64,000 nt of DNA from Lewinella sp. JB7. GTDB taxonomy: Bacteria > Bacteroidota > Bacteroidia > Chitinophagales > Saprospiraceae. This document shows positions 52,349-61,962 of this stretch, one piece after another. The stretch is taken from positions 62,001-126,000 of the forward strand of contig NZ_JANCTD010000002.1 of assembly GCF_024297185.1 (NCBI RefSeq), in the 5' to 3' direction. Position numbers and translations under genes: made by a program. Position 1 is the first letter of the stretch. The number at the start of each line of letters is the position of its first letter. The notes under the pieces are model-generated. The model did no database searches, was not told the origin of the DNA, and saw only the letters and a program-made list of their open reading frames with translations.

Positions 52349-54973
52349 ATGCGCCTATCCGTTCTCCTAATTTTATTCGCGTTTTCCGGTTTAATGGTTG
52401 CGCAAACCGACGTCTACGAAAGGCTTGAGTTTCCGGACAATCTGACGTCCAGCGTGCTCAGTCCGCGAAAGTTCCTGGGCTACCGGCTGGGAGAGCGATT
52501 TACCGAATACGCCCGCTCGGTCAACTACTTCGATTACCTGGCCGAGCAAAGCCCACGGATCCGGGCGGAACGCTACGGCACCACCTACGAAGGGCGACCG
52601 CTCATCCTGCTGACGGTGAGTTCGGAGGAAAATATACGCAATCTGGAGCGGATTCGTCAGCGGCAATTGGCCCTCGTGAACACCTTTCGCGAACAGGGGG
52701 AAGAAACGGAGGACCTCCTGGAGGGCCATCCGGTGATCAATAGTTACAGCTATAACATCCACGGCAACGAGGCGAGTAGTACCGAAGCCGCGATGCAGGT
52801 TGCCTACGAACTGGCGACCACCGAGGACGAGCAAACCCTGGAAGCATTGCGCAATAGTGTCATCCTGATGTTCGTCTGCGTAAACCCCGACGGTCGCGAC
52901 CGCTACGTGTACTGGTACAACGGAATGGCCCGGGCAACCGGCGGAGCGGAACCCGACGACCTGGAGCACCACGCCCCCTGGCCGAACGGACGTACCAACC
53001 ACTACTGGTTCGACCTCAACCGCGACTGGGTGTGGGGGGTACATCCCGAAAGCCGCGGCCACACCCAGGCATACCAGCGCTGGATGCCGAACGTGCACAC
53101 CGACTACCACGAACAGAGCTACAATGCCAACTACTTTACCGTGCCCGGCACCACCCCCCGGAACCTGCTGCTGCCCGACACCTACGAAAGCTGGGCGGAT
53201 ACCTTCGGCCGGGCGAATATCCGGGAGTTCAACCGCATGGGCATCAGCTATTTTACCCGCGATCGCTTCGACTTTTATTACCCCAGTTACGGAAGCAGTT
53301 ACCCATCCGTCATGGGCGCTGTCGGCATGCTTACCGAGCAGGGGGGGATAGCCGGCGGCCGGGCCGTGGAAACGGAAGATGGTTACGTGCTCACGCTGCG
53401 ACAGCGCGTCTGGGATCATTACACGACCAGCATCGCACAGGTCAGGACCGCCGCCGCCAACCGGGAAGCACTGCTCCGGTACAGCCTTGCCGCCTGGAAC
53501 CCGATCAACAGTAAACAGGGGGCCACCGGCTATCTGATCGAGAACGACGGTAGCGACTACCTGGACGACTTTCTGCAACTCATGCTCCTGAACGGCGTAG
53601 AAGTGGAGCGTACTACCGAAGCGCTGGATGCCCGGGGGCGCAGCTTCCGTGACGGTACCGTCGCCGATCGCAGTCACCCGGCCGGTAGCCTGATCATCGC
53701 CACCGAGCAGGCCCGCCACCTCTTCCTGAACAGCATCATGACCAACGACCTCCAGATCGAGGACAGCGTTATGTACGACATGTCCAGCTGGTCGGCCGCC
53801 CTGGCCTATAATCTGGAAGCATTCGCCTTCGACGCGCCTATCCGGGTTAACACCGAACCCGTCACCGTAATCGAAAGCCAGGGATCGCTGACCGGTCCCG
53901 CGGACGGTGTGCCCTACGCCTACGTGATTGACTGGGGACAGCGGCAAGCCCCCCGCGCCCTGGCGCGACTCTGGGACGCTGGACTCCGGGTGCGCGCGTC
54001 GCTGGAACCCTTCACGACCGACGAGGGGGAAGTATTCTCTGCCGGTAGCCTGATCGTACTGCGGGGGCGCAACCTCGAGCACGAATCCGAACTTTCCGAG
54101 CTGATGACTACGCTGTCCGATGACCTCGGCCTACGCATTGCCCGCTTTTCCACCGGCCGCATGCGGGAGGGGAACGACCTAGCCAGTACCAGAAATTTTC
54201 CCGTCGACCAGCCCCGGGTAGCCCTCCTCGTGGACCAGCCCTTCGATACCTACACGAGTGGCCAGATCTACTTTCTGTTCGACTGGGAAACTCGCTTACC
54301 CGTAAGCCGGATCCGCACCTCCCAGCTGCGGCAGACGGCGGTGCCTAAATTCGGTAGCCGCTACGGCTACGCTGACCTGAGCGACTACGACGTGCTGATC
54401 CTTCCGGATGCCGATCAGTTGGAGGATGTCTTTGGAAAGGAAGAACTCGCAACGCTCCGCCAGTGGATTTCGGGTGGGGGCACCCTGGTTACGGTAGGTA
54501 GCTCGGCGGAATTCTTTACGGAAGCATCCAAATTCAACGACCAGCGCCTGAAATCTCCCGGTAAGGACACGACGACCGCCGCGGCCTACCTGTCTTTCGC
54601 CGATCGTACGGCCTACTACGGAAAACAGAATATTCCCGGCACGGCCCTGCACGCCCGCCTGGATACTACCCACCCGCTCGCCTTCGGCCTGAAGCCCCAG
54701 GTGTACACCCTGAAATTCGGTTCGAGTGCGCTCGTTCCCCAGGCTGACCTACAGAGCGTCGGCCGTTACGCCGCCGACTCTACGGCGCTGCTGGCTTCCG
54801 GATATGCGAGTCAGGAGGGTCTCGATCGGCTGGCCGGTAATACCTGGGCCGGTGTTCGCACCATAGGGCAGGGAAAGCTGGTATATCTCCTGGACAATCC
54901 GCATTACCGCATGTTCTGGCGGGGACCGAGCCGGCTGATGCAGAATGCGGTTATGATCGTGCCCGGTATGTAG
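52349..54973 (+). CDS. Secreted M14 family zinc carboxypeptidase-like peptidase
   Basis: The signal peptide is MRLSVLLILFAFSGLMVAQ. The M14 domain covers about residues 55-360: zinc ligands His138 and Glu141 (NIHGNEASSTE) and His250 (MPNVHTDYHEQ), with the catalytic Glu330 probably in MLTEQGGIAGG. Long C-terminal regions follow to residue 874, including a glutamine-amidotransferase/ThuA-like fold (YDVLILPDADQLEDVFGKEEL, GGTLVTVGSSAEFF). Such large M14 proteins are common in Bacteroidota and probably degrade exported peptides. No sorting domain is present. The in-frame ATG at 52340 is an alternative start. Confidence 0.88.
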   Translation: MRLSVLLILFAFSGLMVAQTDVYERLEFPDNLTSSVLSPRKFLGYRLGERFTEYARSVNYFDYLAEQSPRIRAERYGTTYEGRPLILLTVSSEENIRNLERIRQRQLALVNTFREQGEETEDLLEGHPVINSYSYNIHGNEASSTEAAMQVAYELATTEDEQTLEALRNSVILMFVCVNPDGRDRYVYWYNGMARATGGAEPDDLEHHAPWPNGRTNHYWFDLNRDWVWGVHPESRGHTQAYQRWMPNVHTDYHEQSYNANYFTVPGTTPRNLLLPDTYESWADTFGRANIREFNRMGISYFTRDRFDFYYPSYGSSYPSVMGAVGMLTEQGGIAGGRAVETEDGYVLTLRQRVWDHYTTSIAQVRTAAANREALLRYSLAAWNPINSKQGATGYLIENDGSDYLDDFLQLMLLNGVEVERTTEALDARGRSFRDGTVADRSHPAGSLIIATEQARHLFLNSIMTNDLQIEDSVMYDMSSWSAALAYNLEAFAFDAPIRVNTEPVTVIESQGSLTGPADGVPYAYVIDWGQRQAPRALARLWDAGLRVRASLEPFTTDEGEVFSAGSLIVLRGRNLEHESELSELMTTLSDDLGLRIARFSTGRMREGNDLASTRNFPVDQPRVALLVDQPFDTYTSGQIYFLFDWETRLPVSRIRTSQLRQTAVPKFGSRYGYADLSDYDVLILPDADQLEDVFGKEELATLRQWISGGGTLVTVGSSAEFFTEASKFNDQRLKSPGKDTTTAAAYLSFADRTAYYGKQNIPGTALHARLDTTHPLAFGLKPQVYTLKFGSSALVPQADLQSVGRYAADSTALLASGYASQEGLDRLAGNTWAGVRTIGQGKLVYLLDNPHYRMFWRGPSRLMQNAVMIVPGM

Positions 54974-54991
54974 TCCGGTGTACAGGCTTCC

Positions 54992-55690
54992 TCACCAGAG
55001 GAGACTACGCCCGAACGGACGGCGGTAATCGATATCGTGTTTGCGTGCATTCGGCAGCAGGTACGTCAGGTACACACCCACCGTTGGCTCGTTATTCGGA
55101 GCGGGGACGTTAGCATCGCGCTCCAGGCGTACGAAGGCCTGCGCGCCGACCCGGGTCGATATCCGTTGCGATACCCCCAGCGTGACCCGGTGGCGGCTAA
55201 ATTCGTTGCGTCGGTCGAAGCGGTAACGGGCTTCGTATTCCGTGACGAGTTCCGTGTACTTAAGCACCCGGTAAGCCAATCCCAGCCGGGGACGGACGGC
55301 CGCCTGGTGTCCCGCCGCGCCCTCCGCCAACTCCCGCTCGTACTGTACGCGAAGCCGGCTTTCTAGGGTGAAGGGGCCCTCGCCCAGGGGTTGGTCGTAA
55401 TTGAGGTCCGTGAACAGCCGTAGTTCCGTGGGCACGTCCGGGTCGTAGCGGGGCGTGACCCGTATTCCGGGCGTCAGACTCATGCGATCGCCCAGTTTAC
55501 GATTAATGGCCAGCAACAAAAGGGCCCGATTCTCACGACCGGTACCGACCACCTGCCGGTGCTCCACCTCAAATTCGTACGCCCAATCGCCATTCAGCTC
55601 GCGTTCGAAAGAAGCGCCGGTGAACAAGTTCAGTTGGGCCCGGGCGGGGGCCGCCCAGTACAGAAAAACAATCAACAAATACTTATACAT
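54992..55690 (-). CDS. DUF2490 family outer-membrane-like protein
   Basis: After a signal peptide (MYKYLLIVFLYWAAPARAQ) the 232-aa chain shows the DUF2490 pattern: LNLFTGASFERELNGDWAYE, LGDRMSLTPGIRVTPRY, ELRLFTDLNYDQPLG, RPRLGLAYRVLKYTELV, ending in an aromatic residue (RSLLW). The family is predicted to form an outer-membrane beta-barrel. Function is unknown. It is convergent with the M14 peptidase gene (18 bases between stops) and divergent from the metallo-hydrolase gene. Confidence 0.8.
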   Translation of the reverse strand: MYKYLLIVFLYWAAPARAQLNLFTGASFERELNGDWAYEFEVEHRQVVGTGRENRALLLLAINRKLGDRMSLTPGIRVTPRYDPDVPTELRLFTDLNYDQPLGEGPFTLESRLRVQYERELAEGAAGHQAAVRPRLGLAYRVLKYTELVTEYEARYRFDRRNEFSRHRVTLGVSQRISTRVGAQAFVRLERDANVPAPNNEPTVGVYLTYLLPNARKHDIDYRRPFGRSLLW

Positions 55691-55790
55691 AAACCATGGG
55701 AATGACGAGGTGCCTATCCAAAATTCTTGTAGTGGTAATCAACACCCCCGGCCTGGTGGGGTTGTACGATCAACCATCGCTTTACCGACT

Positions 55791-56582
55791 ATGAGACACT
55801 GCTTCTACCTATTGCTCTGCTCCTGCGCGCTCGCCACCTCCTGCAACTCCGGCGCTAACCAGGCTAACGACCCCACCACCACCGAAACCCCCGCTCCGGA
55901 TAACCGAAACTCGGAAGGGGAAATGGTAGAAGTACATCCCGTATTCCACGGTTCGGTGGTGCTTACCCAGGGGGACCGCACGATCTTCATTGACCCCTAC
56001 AACGGTGCCGAACGCTACACCTCCTTCGGAGATCCCGATCTGGTGCTCATCACCCACACGCATCCGGATCACCTGGACACGGCTACCCTAAGTGGCCTGC
56101 AACTTGACGCGGCTGAGCTCGTTGGCCCCCAGGCGGTTATGGATGCTATGTCGATGAATCCTTTCGCGGAGCGGCACACGCTGGCGAACGGCGAATCCTG
56201 GACCTGGGAAGACGTAACGATCACCGCGGTGCCCGCCTATAACGATCCACCCAAGGACAACTTTCACCCGAAGGGCAAATTCAACGGCTACGTGATAGCA
56301 ATTGGGGGCCAGCGGTACTACTTCAGCGGAGACACCGAGGGCGTTCCGGAAATGCGGCAACTGGACGACATCGACGTGGCCTTCGTATGCATGAATTTAC
56401 CGTATACCATGGACGTCGAACAGGCGGTGAGTGCCGTACTCGATTTTGCACCCGACGTCGTTTATCCCTACCACTACCGCAATCAGGACGGATCGAAAAG
56501 TGACGTGGAGGCCTTCAAAAAGATGGTCAACGAGCAGAACGAGAATATCGACGTGATCCTGGAAAACTGGTATCCAGAGTAA
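55791..56582 (+). CDS. MBL-fold metallo-hydrolase lipoprotein
   Basis: The 263-aa product starts at 55791 with a lipoprotein signal (MRHCFYLLLCSCALATSCNSG); the frame is open further upstream, but that region lies opposite the DUF2490 gene. The metallo-beta-lactamase core has VLITHTHPDHLDTATL, FNGYVIAIGGQRYYFSGDTE with the bridging Asp, and VVYPYHYRNQDG with the last His. It resembles UlaG-like and RomA-like hydrolases. The substrate is unknown. It is anchored outside the cytoplasm. Its stop is one base from the stop of the convergent lipoprotein gene. Confidence 0.85.
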   Translation: MRHCFYLLLCSCALATSCNSGANQANDPTTTETPAPDNRNSEGEMVEVHPVFHGSVVLTQGDRTIFIDPYNGAERYTSFGDPDLVLITHTHPDHLDTATLSGLQLDAAELVGPQAVMDAMSMNPFAERHTLANGESWTWEDVTITAVPAYNDPPKDNFHPKGKFNGYVIAIGGQRYYFSGDTEGVPEMRQLDDIDVAFVCMNLPYTMDVEQAVSAVLDFAPDVVYPYHYRNQDGSKSDVEAFKKMVNEQNENIDVILENWYPE

Positions 56583-56583
56583 G

Positions 56584-57252
56584 CTACTCGCAGGCGAACT
56601 CCCGGCTCCGGGAAAGTGCAAGCAGCTGCTCACCCGATAGCTGCACGTCTACGCCCTTACCCGTCCGCTCGCCGGGTTCACCCACGGGATTCGGGGAAGG
56701 TTCACCGGATATGACCTGATAATCCCGGTACCGCCGGTCAATAAGGTTGCCGTTGTAAAAGTAACGGCGTTCCTCGCTGACGTGGTCCACCGTGCGGGTC
56801 GTGCCGTCGTTCTCACTATCCTCCGGCGGCGGGGCGAAGGTCCACGTGGACTGCGTCAGATCCGCGAGGAAAAGCTCCGTGTCGTCGAAGTAGTAAGTCT
56901 CCCGACCGCCGCCGTGGTCACCGACCGTGTACTCGTGGCGGGCCCGGACCAGGTCGTCCGCCACGTAACAGAAGACTAGCGTGCCCCCGCGCGGGTCCCC
57001 CGCGCACTCGTAGGTGAGCGTATCGCAGCGGAGCTGGCCCGCCGCCTCCATGTCCTCGATGCGTGCGTACCGTTTTTCCGCGAAGGCCCGTTCACTATCC
57101 GTGTTGGTCGTAATACCGGGGTTCGGGACACCAGCCCCGGTATCGGACGCGAGTGCCCCTCCCACTTTTGCACCGTCGGTGTTCTCGGGGGCGTTTCCGC
57201 AGCCGGCCAGAAGGATCGCCAGCGCGGCCGCGGTCAGGCAGTTTCTGATCAT
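56584..57252 (-). CDS. Lipoprotein of unknown function
   Basis: The 222-aa product has a lipoprotein signal (CLTAAALAILLAGCGNAPE). The mature part contains three Cys that could form disulfides (LRCDTLTYECAGD and TLVFCYVADD) and beta-rich segments (YYFDDTELFLADLTQSTW, EERRYFYNGNLIDRRYRDYQ). I do not recognise a family. Its start overlaps the stop of the upstream Tat-exported isomerase-like gene by four bases, so the two are translationally coupled and may act together. Confidence 0.7.
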   Translation of the reverse strand: MIRNCLTAAALAILLAGCGNAPENTDGAKVGGALASDTGAGVPNPGITTNTDSERAFAEKRYARIEDMEAAGQLRCDTLTYECAGDPRGGTLVFCYVADDLVRARHEYTVGDHGGGRETYYFDDTELFLADLTQSTWTFAPPPEDSENDGTTRTVDHVSEERRYFYNGNLIDRRYRDYQVISGEPSPNPVGEPGERTGKGVDVQLSGEQLLALSRSREFACE

Positions 57253-58166
57253 CCCTTAACGTCGACTTTGCGGTAGGCTTCCACCACCGCCATTTCCCCC
57301 TTCTCGCCGTCCATGCTGTTGCCGTGTTCCATTCCGTATACGCCCGTGAAGCCCTTCCCGTGAATGTGGGCGAGTACGCGTTCGTAGTTGATCTCCCCGG
57401 TCGTGGGCTCCTTGCGGCCCGGATTATCACCGATCTGGAAGTAGGCGATCTCGTCCCAGGCGGCATCAATGTTGGGGATCAGGTTGCCTTCCTGAATTTG
57501 CTGGTGGTAGATGTCATAGAGGATCTTGCACGAGGGACTGCCGACGGCCTGGCAGATCGCGTACCCCTGGGAGGCTTTGGTCAGAAACAATCCCGGATGG
57601 TCACGGTAGTTGAGGGGTTCCAGGACCATCACGATGCCGTGGGGTTCCAGAATGGCGGCACCTTGTTTAAGCGTTTCGACCACGTTGGCCATCTGGTAGA
57701 AGGGTTCCAGGCGCATTTGCACGAAGCCGGGCACGACGGTGACCCACTTGGCATTGCAGCGCTTAGCGATCTCTACGGAGTTCCGGATGTCCTCGAGAAA
57801 GGCGTCGCGGTGTTCGCCCGCACCGTTCGTGAGGGTCGGTTCCCGCCAGTTGATTTGGTTGGCGACGAAAACCCCCATGGTCATGCCCCGTTCGGCAAGC
57901 AGGTTCCCGATCTTTTCCTGCTGGCCGACGTCGCGGCGGGGCATTTGATTGTCTTCCCAGGCGGTGAACCCCATGTCGGCCGCCCAGCGGATTTGGTCGA
58001 GCACGTCCTTACCGGCTACCTCCCGGAACATTCCGTCGTGGGGAGCAAATTTCAGGTTAAACTTCTCGGCGGCGGGCGCGGGAGCCACGGAAGCACCGGC
58101 AGCCGTAGCCAGGGGGGACAGTCCGAGTGCCGCGGTGGCGAGTTTCAGGGCTTTTCGACGTTGCAT
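57249..58166 (-). CDS. Tat-exported hydroxypyruvate isomerase-like TIM-barrel protein
   Basis: The 305-aa protein begins MQRRKALKLATAALGLSPLA, a short twin-arginine-like signal. The body is a sugar-phosphate isomerase/epimerase-type TIM barrel: FKFAPHDG-like LKFAPHDGMFREVAG, GMTMGVFVANQ, GIVMVLEPLNYRDHPG with a metal-ligand Glu, KILYDIYHQQIQEGNL, YFQIGDNPGRKEPTTGEINY and YGMEHGNSM. This matches hydroxypyruvate isomerase/Hyi-like families; the true substrate may be another sugar or keto-sugar. Export fits the other extracytoplasmic sugar genes nearby. Confidence 0.82.
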   Translation of the reverse strand: MQRRKALKLATAALGLSPLATAAGASVAPAPAAEKFNLKFAPHDGMFREVAGKDVLDQIRWAADMGFTAWEDNQMPRRDVGQQEKIGNLLAERGMTMGVFVANQINWREPTLTNGAGEHRDAFLEDIRNSVEIAKRCNAKWVTVVPGFVQMRLEPFYQMANVVETLKQGAAILEPHGIVMVLEPLNYRDHPGLFLTKASQGYAICQAVGSPSCKILYDIYHQQIQEGNLIPNIDAAWDEIAYFQIGDNPGRKEPTTGEINYERVLAHIHGKGFTGVYGMEHGNSMDGEKGEMAVVEAYRKVDVKG

Positions 58167-58265
58167 AGGGGGAGTTTATGGGCTGAATATACATAGCTGG
58201 CTGGATTGTGGACATACCAGGTAGGGACCGGATACGCGTATAAACCTGCCTGCTTACATTTAAGC

Positions 58266-59981
58266 ATGGCTAAATACGTATTCCTCGCGGGCCTGCTCTG
58301 GCTCACCGCCTGCACCACCGATCCGCTCGAAGTTCACGAAGTATCCACTGCGGAGAAGGCACCGGTAGACGATCTTAATCGCGTTGACCTGACGGAAATC
58401 CCCGTCGGCTGGAGCGCCGGTGAGGGGGAGATTCTGACGGCTTCGGCGCCGGCGAAGTGGGAACTGCTGCCCGTTCAGGAAGCGGTAACGCTCGCGTTTT
58501 CGTTCCGGACGGAAGCGGATACCCGGGCCACCCTGCTGCTGGGGAATCGCTTCCCCCTGAATATTCCTTCGCTGAATCTCGCCGGCGAACACGAAGCCCG
58601 CAACACCGTCTCCACGACCCCCGGCATCTGGCAGGATCTCGAACTCGCGTACCTGCCCGCCCGCGGCACCGAGCCTCCGCTGCTGGTCTCCGCCTACCTC
58701 AACAACAACCTCATCTACTACCAGGAACCCCTGACGGGTGGGGAAGGGAAGGCCGAGGGGCCGCTCACTCTGGAGCTGACCGCCGGTAGTCTTCAAATCG
58801 CTAATGTGCGGTCCGCTCCACGTGCGGGACGCGGTTCCTCCGTAAACAGCGCCGGAGAAGTGGATTTGAACCTTCCCCTCATCCGCTACGCGTACTACCA
58901 CGTCGACGGCGATCCGCAGGACGTCACGAACTGGGATGCACTGAGCCCGGAAAAGGAGGGTTACATATCCCGCTTCGACCTGGCCGCCATCCGGGAGCGG
59001 GGCAACGCCTACGCCATCCGCTTTACGGGCGATCTCGAAATCCCGCAAGCTGGTGCCTATACGTTCCGGTTATGGACACCCAGCAGCACCCGCTTGTACA
59101 TCGACGATCAACTGGTCGTCGATAAAGGCGGGCGTGATAACGGCAATGAACTTGCGGGTACGGTTGATCTTTCGAAGGGTAGCCACCGTCTGCGGATCGA
59201 TCACTATCAGTACGGCTTCTGGAACCGGCTCAACGTACAGTATGCCTACGAGGGCGGCGAATTTCGTAGCCTGAGTGATTTGCCCGAAGACCGGGCGGTA
59301 GCTACCCTCACCGCCGGGGAGGTGCGGGAGGTGAAGACCGATGACCGTCCCTACCTGCTGCGTAGCTTTATGAACTTCCCGCCGGTGCGCGTCTACGACT
59401 ACACCGAGAAACGCACCCACGTAATCAGCGTAGGAGAGGGTGACGGGCCCCACTACACCTATGATTTACACAACGGCAGTCTGCTCCAGATGTGGCGGGG
59501 TCGTTTCGTCGACGTGAGCGATATGTGGAACGGCCGGGGTGAGCCGCAGGTCGCCCGCGCACTGGGTACCGTGGTGGCCTTTGACGGCCGGCCCCAGTGG
59601 AGCCCGGAGGCCGAGCGGTGGCCCGACAGCATCCCGGAACTACACCACCTGCGCTACGATCTCGACGAGGCCGGCCGGCCCACCTTCCACTTCGCCCTGG
59701 GGGAGGCCCAGATTAGCGATCGCGTCGTGCCGGAGGGGGATGGCCTCCTGCGGACCCTCACCAATACCGGCGGCGGTGAGTCCCTGCTCACCCAGCTCGC
59801 TGCCGGGCGGGATATCCGGCAAATTTCACCCGGTCATTTTGAAGTGCAGGGGCCGGGGGCAACCGTCGAGGTTACGGAACTAGCCACGGGAAGGCTGCGG
59901 ATGCTGCGTGGCGAGGGTAGCGATCGATTGGTGGCCGAACTCCCTCCGGGGGAGCACCTCACGTACCGCGTTTCCTTCTGA
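58266..59981 (+). CDS. PA14-domain lipoprotein
   Basis: The start at 58266 gives a lipoprotein signal (AKYVFLAGLLWLTACTTD). Residues about 25-180 look like a concanavalin/DUF1080-like sandwich (GWSAGEGEILTASAPAKWEL, TPGIWQDLELAYLPARG). A PA14 domain follows at about 195-335 (AIRFTGDLEIPQAGAYTFRL, STRLYIDDQLVVDKGG, GSHRLRIDHYQYGFWNRLNV). The rest is beta-rich and unassigned. PA14 domains bind carbohydrate. The next gene, 57 bases downstream, encodes a sugar-dehydrogenase-like propeller with a copper domain, so this may be its partner in sugar binding. TACATTTA at 58255-58262 may be the -7 element. Confidence 0.8.
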   Translation: MAKYVFLAGLLWLTACTTDPLEVHEVSTAEKAPVDDLNRVDLTEIPVGWSAGEGEILTASAPAKWELLPVQEAVTLAFSFRTEADTRATLLLGNRFPLNIPSLNLAGEHEARNTVSTTPGIWQDLELAYLPARGTEPPLLVSAYLNNNLIYYQEPLTGGEGKAEGPLTLELTAGSLQIANVRSAPRAGRGSSVNSAGEVDLNLPLIRYAYYHVDGDPQDVTNWDALSPEKEGYISRFDLAAIRERGNAYAIRFTGDLEIPQAGAYTFRLWTPSSTRLYIDDQLVVDKGGRDNGNELAGTVDLSKGSHRLRIDHYQYGFWNRLNVQYAYEGGEFRSLSDLPEDRAVATLTAGEVREVKTDDRPYLLRSFMNFPPVRVYDYTEKRTHVISVGEGDGPHYTYDLHNGSLLQMWRGRFVDVSDMWNGRGEPQVARALGTVVAFDGRPQWSPEAERWPDSIPELHHLRYDLDEAGRPTFHFALGEAQISDRVVPEGDGLLRTLTNTGGGESLLTQLAAGRDIRQISPGHFEVQGPGATVEVTELATGRLRMLRGEGSDRLVAELPPGEHLTYRVSF

Positions 59982-60038
59982 TCGCATTCATTTCCCAAAC
60001 CAATAACTTCAACAGTAGCTGTTGTAAACCAATAGATT

Positions 60039-61961
60039 ATGCGTACCCTATTCGTGTACTTGCTTGCTTGCTCTACCGCCGGACTTTTCGCCCAGGAGGA
60101 GGCCGATTTTTATACCATCGAACAGATTAACATCCCGGAAGAGATCAAGCTTGAGGTGGGGGGCATGGACTTTTTGCCCGACGGGCGGCTGGCGGTCTGC
60201 ACCCGCATGGGCGAAGTGTACCTGATCGAAGATCCCGGTGGTACGGCGGCATACACTCTTTTCGCCCGGGGACTACACGAGCCCCTCGGACTCACCGCCC
60301 ACGACGGGGCCATTTACGTCGCCCAGCGCGGAGAAGTTACCCGCCTGGAAGATCGGGACAATGATGGCTGGGCCGATGTCTACGAAACGGTATACGAACT
60401 GCCCCTGACCGGCAACTACCACGAATACCACTACGGTCCACTCTTTCGGCCCGACGGAAGCTTTATGACCACTATGAACGTAGGTTGGGAAGGGCGCGGC
60501 GTAAGCCACGTACCCTGGCGGGGGTGGATGATGCAATTTGATCCGAGCAGCGCGCAGCTGCTTCCCTACGCGGCGGGAATGCGGAGCCCGGCCGGATTCG
60601 GAACGAATGCCGAGGGAGACCTCTTCGTGGCCGAGAACCAGGGCGACTGGATCGGCTCGGGCCGTATCACCCACCTGGCAAAGGGAGACTTTGCGGGACA
60701 CCCGGCCAGTCTGCGCTGGGCCGACCGGAAAGGTTCGGAGGTAAATCTAAAAGTTGACGACCTGAACGATGACTTCCAGACCATGTACAACGCCCGTAAG
60801 GAACTCACGGGTCTGAAGCTCCCGGCCGTCTGGTTCCCCCACGGGATCCTGGGAATTTCCACCGCGGACATCATTACCGACCGGACGGAGGGTGCCTTCG
60901 GTGCCTTCGCCGGCCAACTCTTCGTGAGCGATCAGGGACAGAGTAAAATCATGCGCGTAGCCCTGGAGAAAGTGAATGGTGAATACCAGGGAGTGGTCTT
61001 CCCCTTCCGGGAAGGCTTCAGTTCCGGCCTGCTGCGCCTGAAGTTTTCCGCCGATCACGCACTGTACGCCGGGCAGACCGCGCGCGGCTGGGCGGCCACC
61101 GGGGGGGAAGCTTTCGCCCTGGAACGACTGACCTGGACCGGAAAGACCCCCTTCGAAATGTACGCCGTACGGGCAAGGGAGGATGGATTCGAGATCGAAT
61201 TCAGCAAACCCGTAGCGGCGGCGAACGTCCGGGCCTCGGCTTTCGCGATCCAGAACTTCACCTACCGCTATCACCACAACTACGGCAGCCCGGTCGTAGA
61301 TATTCAGGATAACCCCGTCACGACCGCGGAACTGCTACCGGACGGAAAGACCGTGCGCCTGCAACTGGAAGGATTCCGACCCGGCTACATCTACGAAATC
61401 CGGGTGAGCGGGCTACGTAGCGCCGAAAACGATAAGTTGCTCCACGACTTCGGCTACTACACCCTGAACGCGATACCCGGCGGGGGGCGGGACGATGCGG
61501 TTGCGCTCACCGCCGCGGATGCCACCGATGCTTCCCCCAAGAACCCGACCGGCATGCCGGACGATTGGAACGGAAGCTTCGATGAGGAGATTCTACTGGA
61601 ATCGGCCCTCGGCATGAAGTATAAACAACAGTACCTGACGGCCACGGCCGGAGCCCGTATCAAATTTACCTTCCGTAATCCCGATGATATGGAACACAAC
61701 TTCGTCCTGACGAGTGGGAAGATGGGGGACAAAGTCGGAGTAGCCGCCTCCAAACTCGGATTGCGGGGTGCCGCGACCGCATACATTCCGGATATGCCGG
61801 AGGTATTGGTACATACCCAACTCGTCGCTCCGGAAACGGAGGAGTCGATCTACTTCACCGCGCCTACGAAGCCGGGAACCTACGAATACGTGTGTACGGT
61901 GCCGGGCCACTATACCGTCATGCGTGGCGTGCTGGTGGTCAAAGCGGAGCCGTCGCGGTAG
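60039..61961 (+). CDS. Sorbosone-dehydrogenase-like beta-propeller fused to a blue-copper domain
   Basis: The 640-aa protein has a signal peptide (MRTLFVYLLACSTAGLFAQ). Residues about 30-380 form a glucose/sorbosone dehydrogenase-type propeller (VGGMDFLPDGRLAVCTRMGEV, GLHEPLGLTAHDGAIYVAQ, SPAGFGTNAEGDLFVAENQG, FVSDQGQSKIMRV). A linker with an Ig-like look follows. The last 100 residues are a cupredoxin with an azurin-type ligand set: His553 (MEHNFVLT), Cys619 and His624 (YVCTVPGHYTVM) and Met628. This suggests sugar oxidation with electron exit through a type 1 copper centre in the same chain. A PQQ cofactor is possible but not shown. Confidence 0.83.
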   Translation: MRTLFVYLLACSTAGLFAQEEADFYTIEQINIPEEIKLEVGGMDFLPDGRLAVCTRMGEVYLIEDPGGTAAYTLFARGLHEPLGLTAHDGAIYVAQRGEVTRLEDRDNDGWADVYETVYELPLTGNYHEYHYGPLFRPDGSFMTTMNVGWEGRGVSHVPWRGWMMQFDPSSAQLLPYAAGMRSPAGFGTNAEGDLFVAENQGDWIGSGRITHLAKGDFAGHPASLRWADRKGSEVNLKVDDLNDDFQTMYNARKELTGLKLPAVWFPHGILGISTADIITDRTEGAFGAFAGQLFVSDQGQSKIMRVALEKVNGEYQGVVFPFREGFSSGLLRLKFSADHALYAGQTARGWAATGGEAFALERLTWTGKTPFEMYAVRAREDGFEIEFSKPVAAANVRASAFAIQNFTYRYHHNYGSPVVDIQDNPVTTAELLPDGKTVRLQLEGFRPGYIYEIRVSGLRSAENDKLLHDFGYYTLNAIPGGGRDDAVALTAADATDASPKNPTGMPDDWNGSFDEEILLESALGMKYKQQYLTATAGARIKFTFRNPDDMEHNFVLTSGKMGDKVGVAASKLGLRGAATAYIPDMPEVLVHTQLVAPETEESIYFTAPTKPGTYEYVCTVPGHYTVMRGVLVVKAEPSR

Positions 61962-61962
61962 G

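Noticed and set aside
52391-54082. A 563-codon minus-strand frame opposite the M14 peptidase gene, and similar long antisense frames such as 3991-5187 and 2771-3814.
   Set aside because: They are shadows produced by the GC-rich codon use of the real genes; their translations lack family features and the sense genes have clear motifs.
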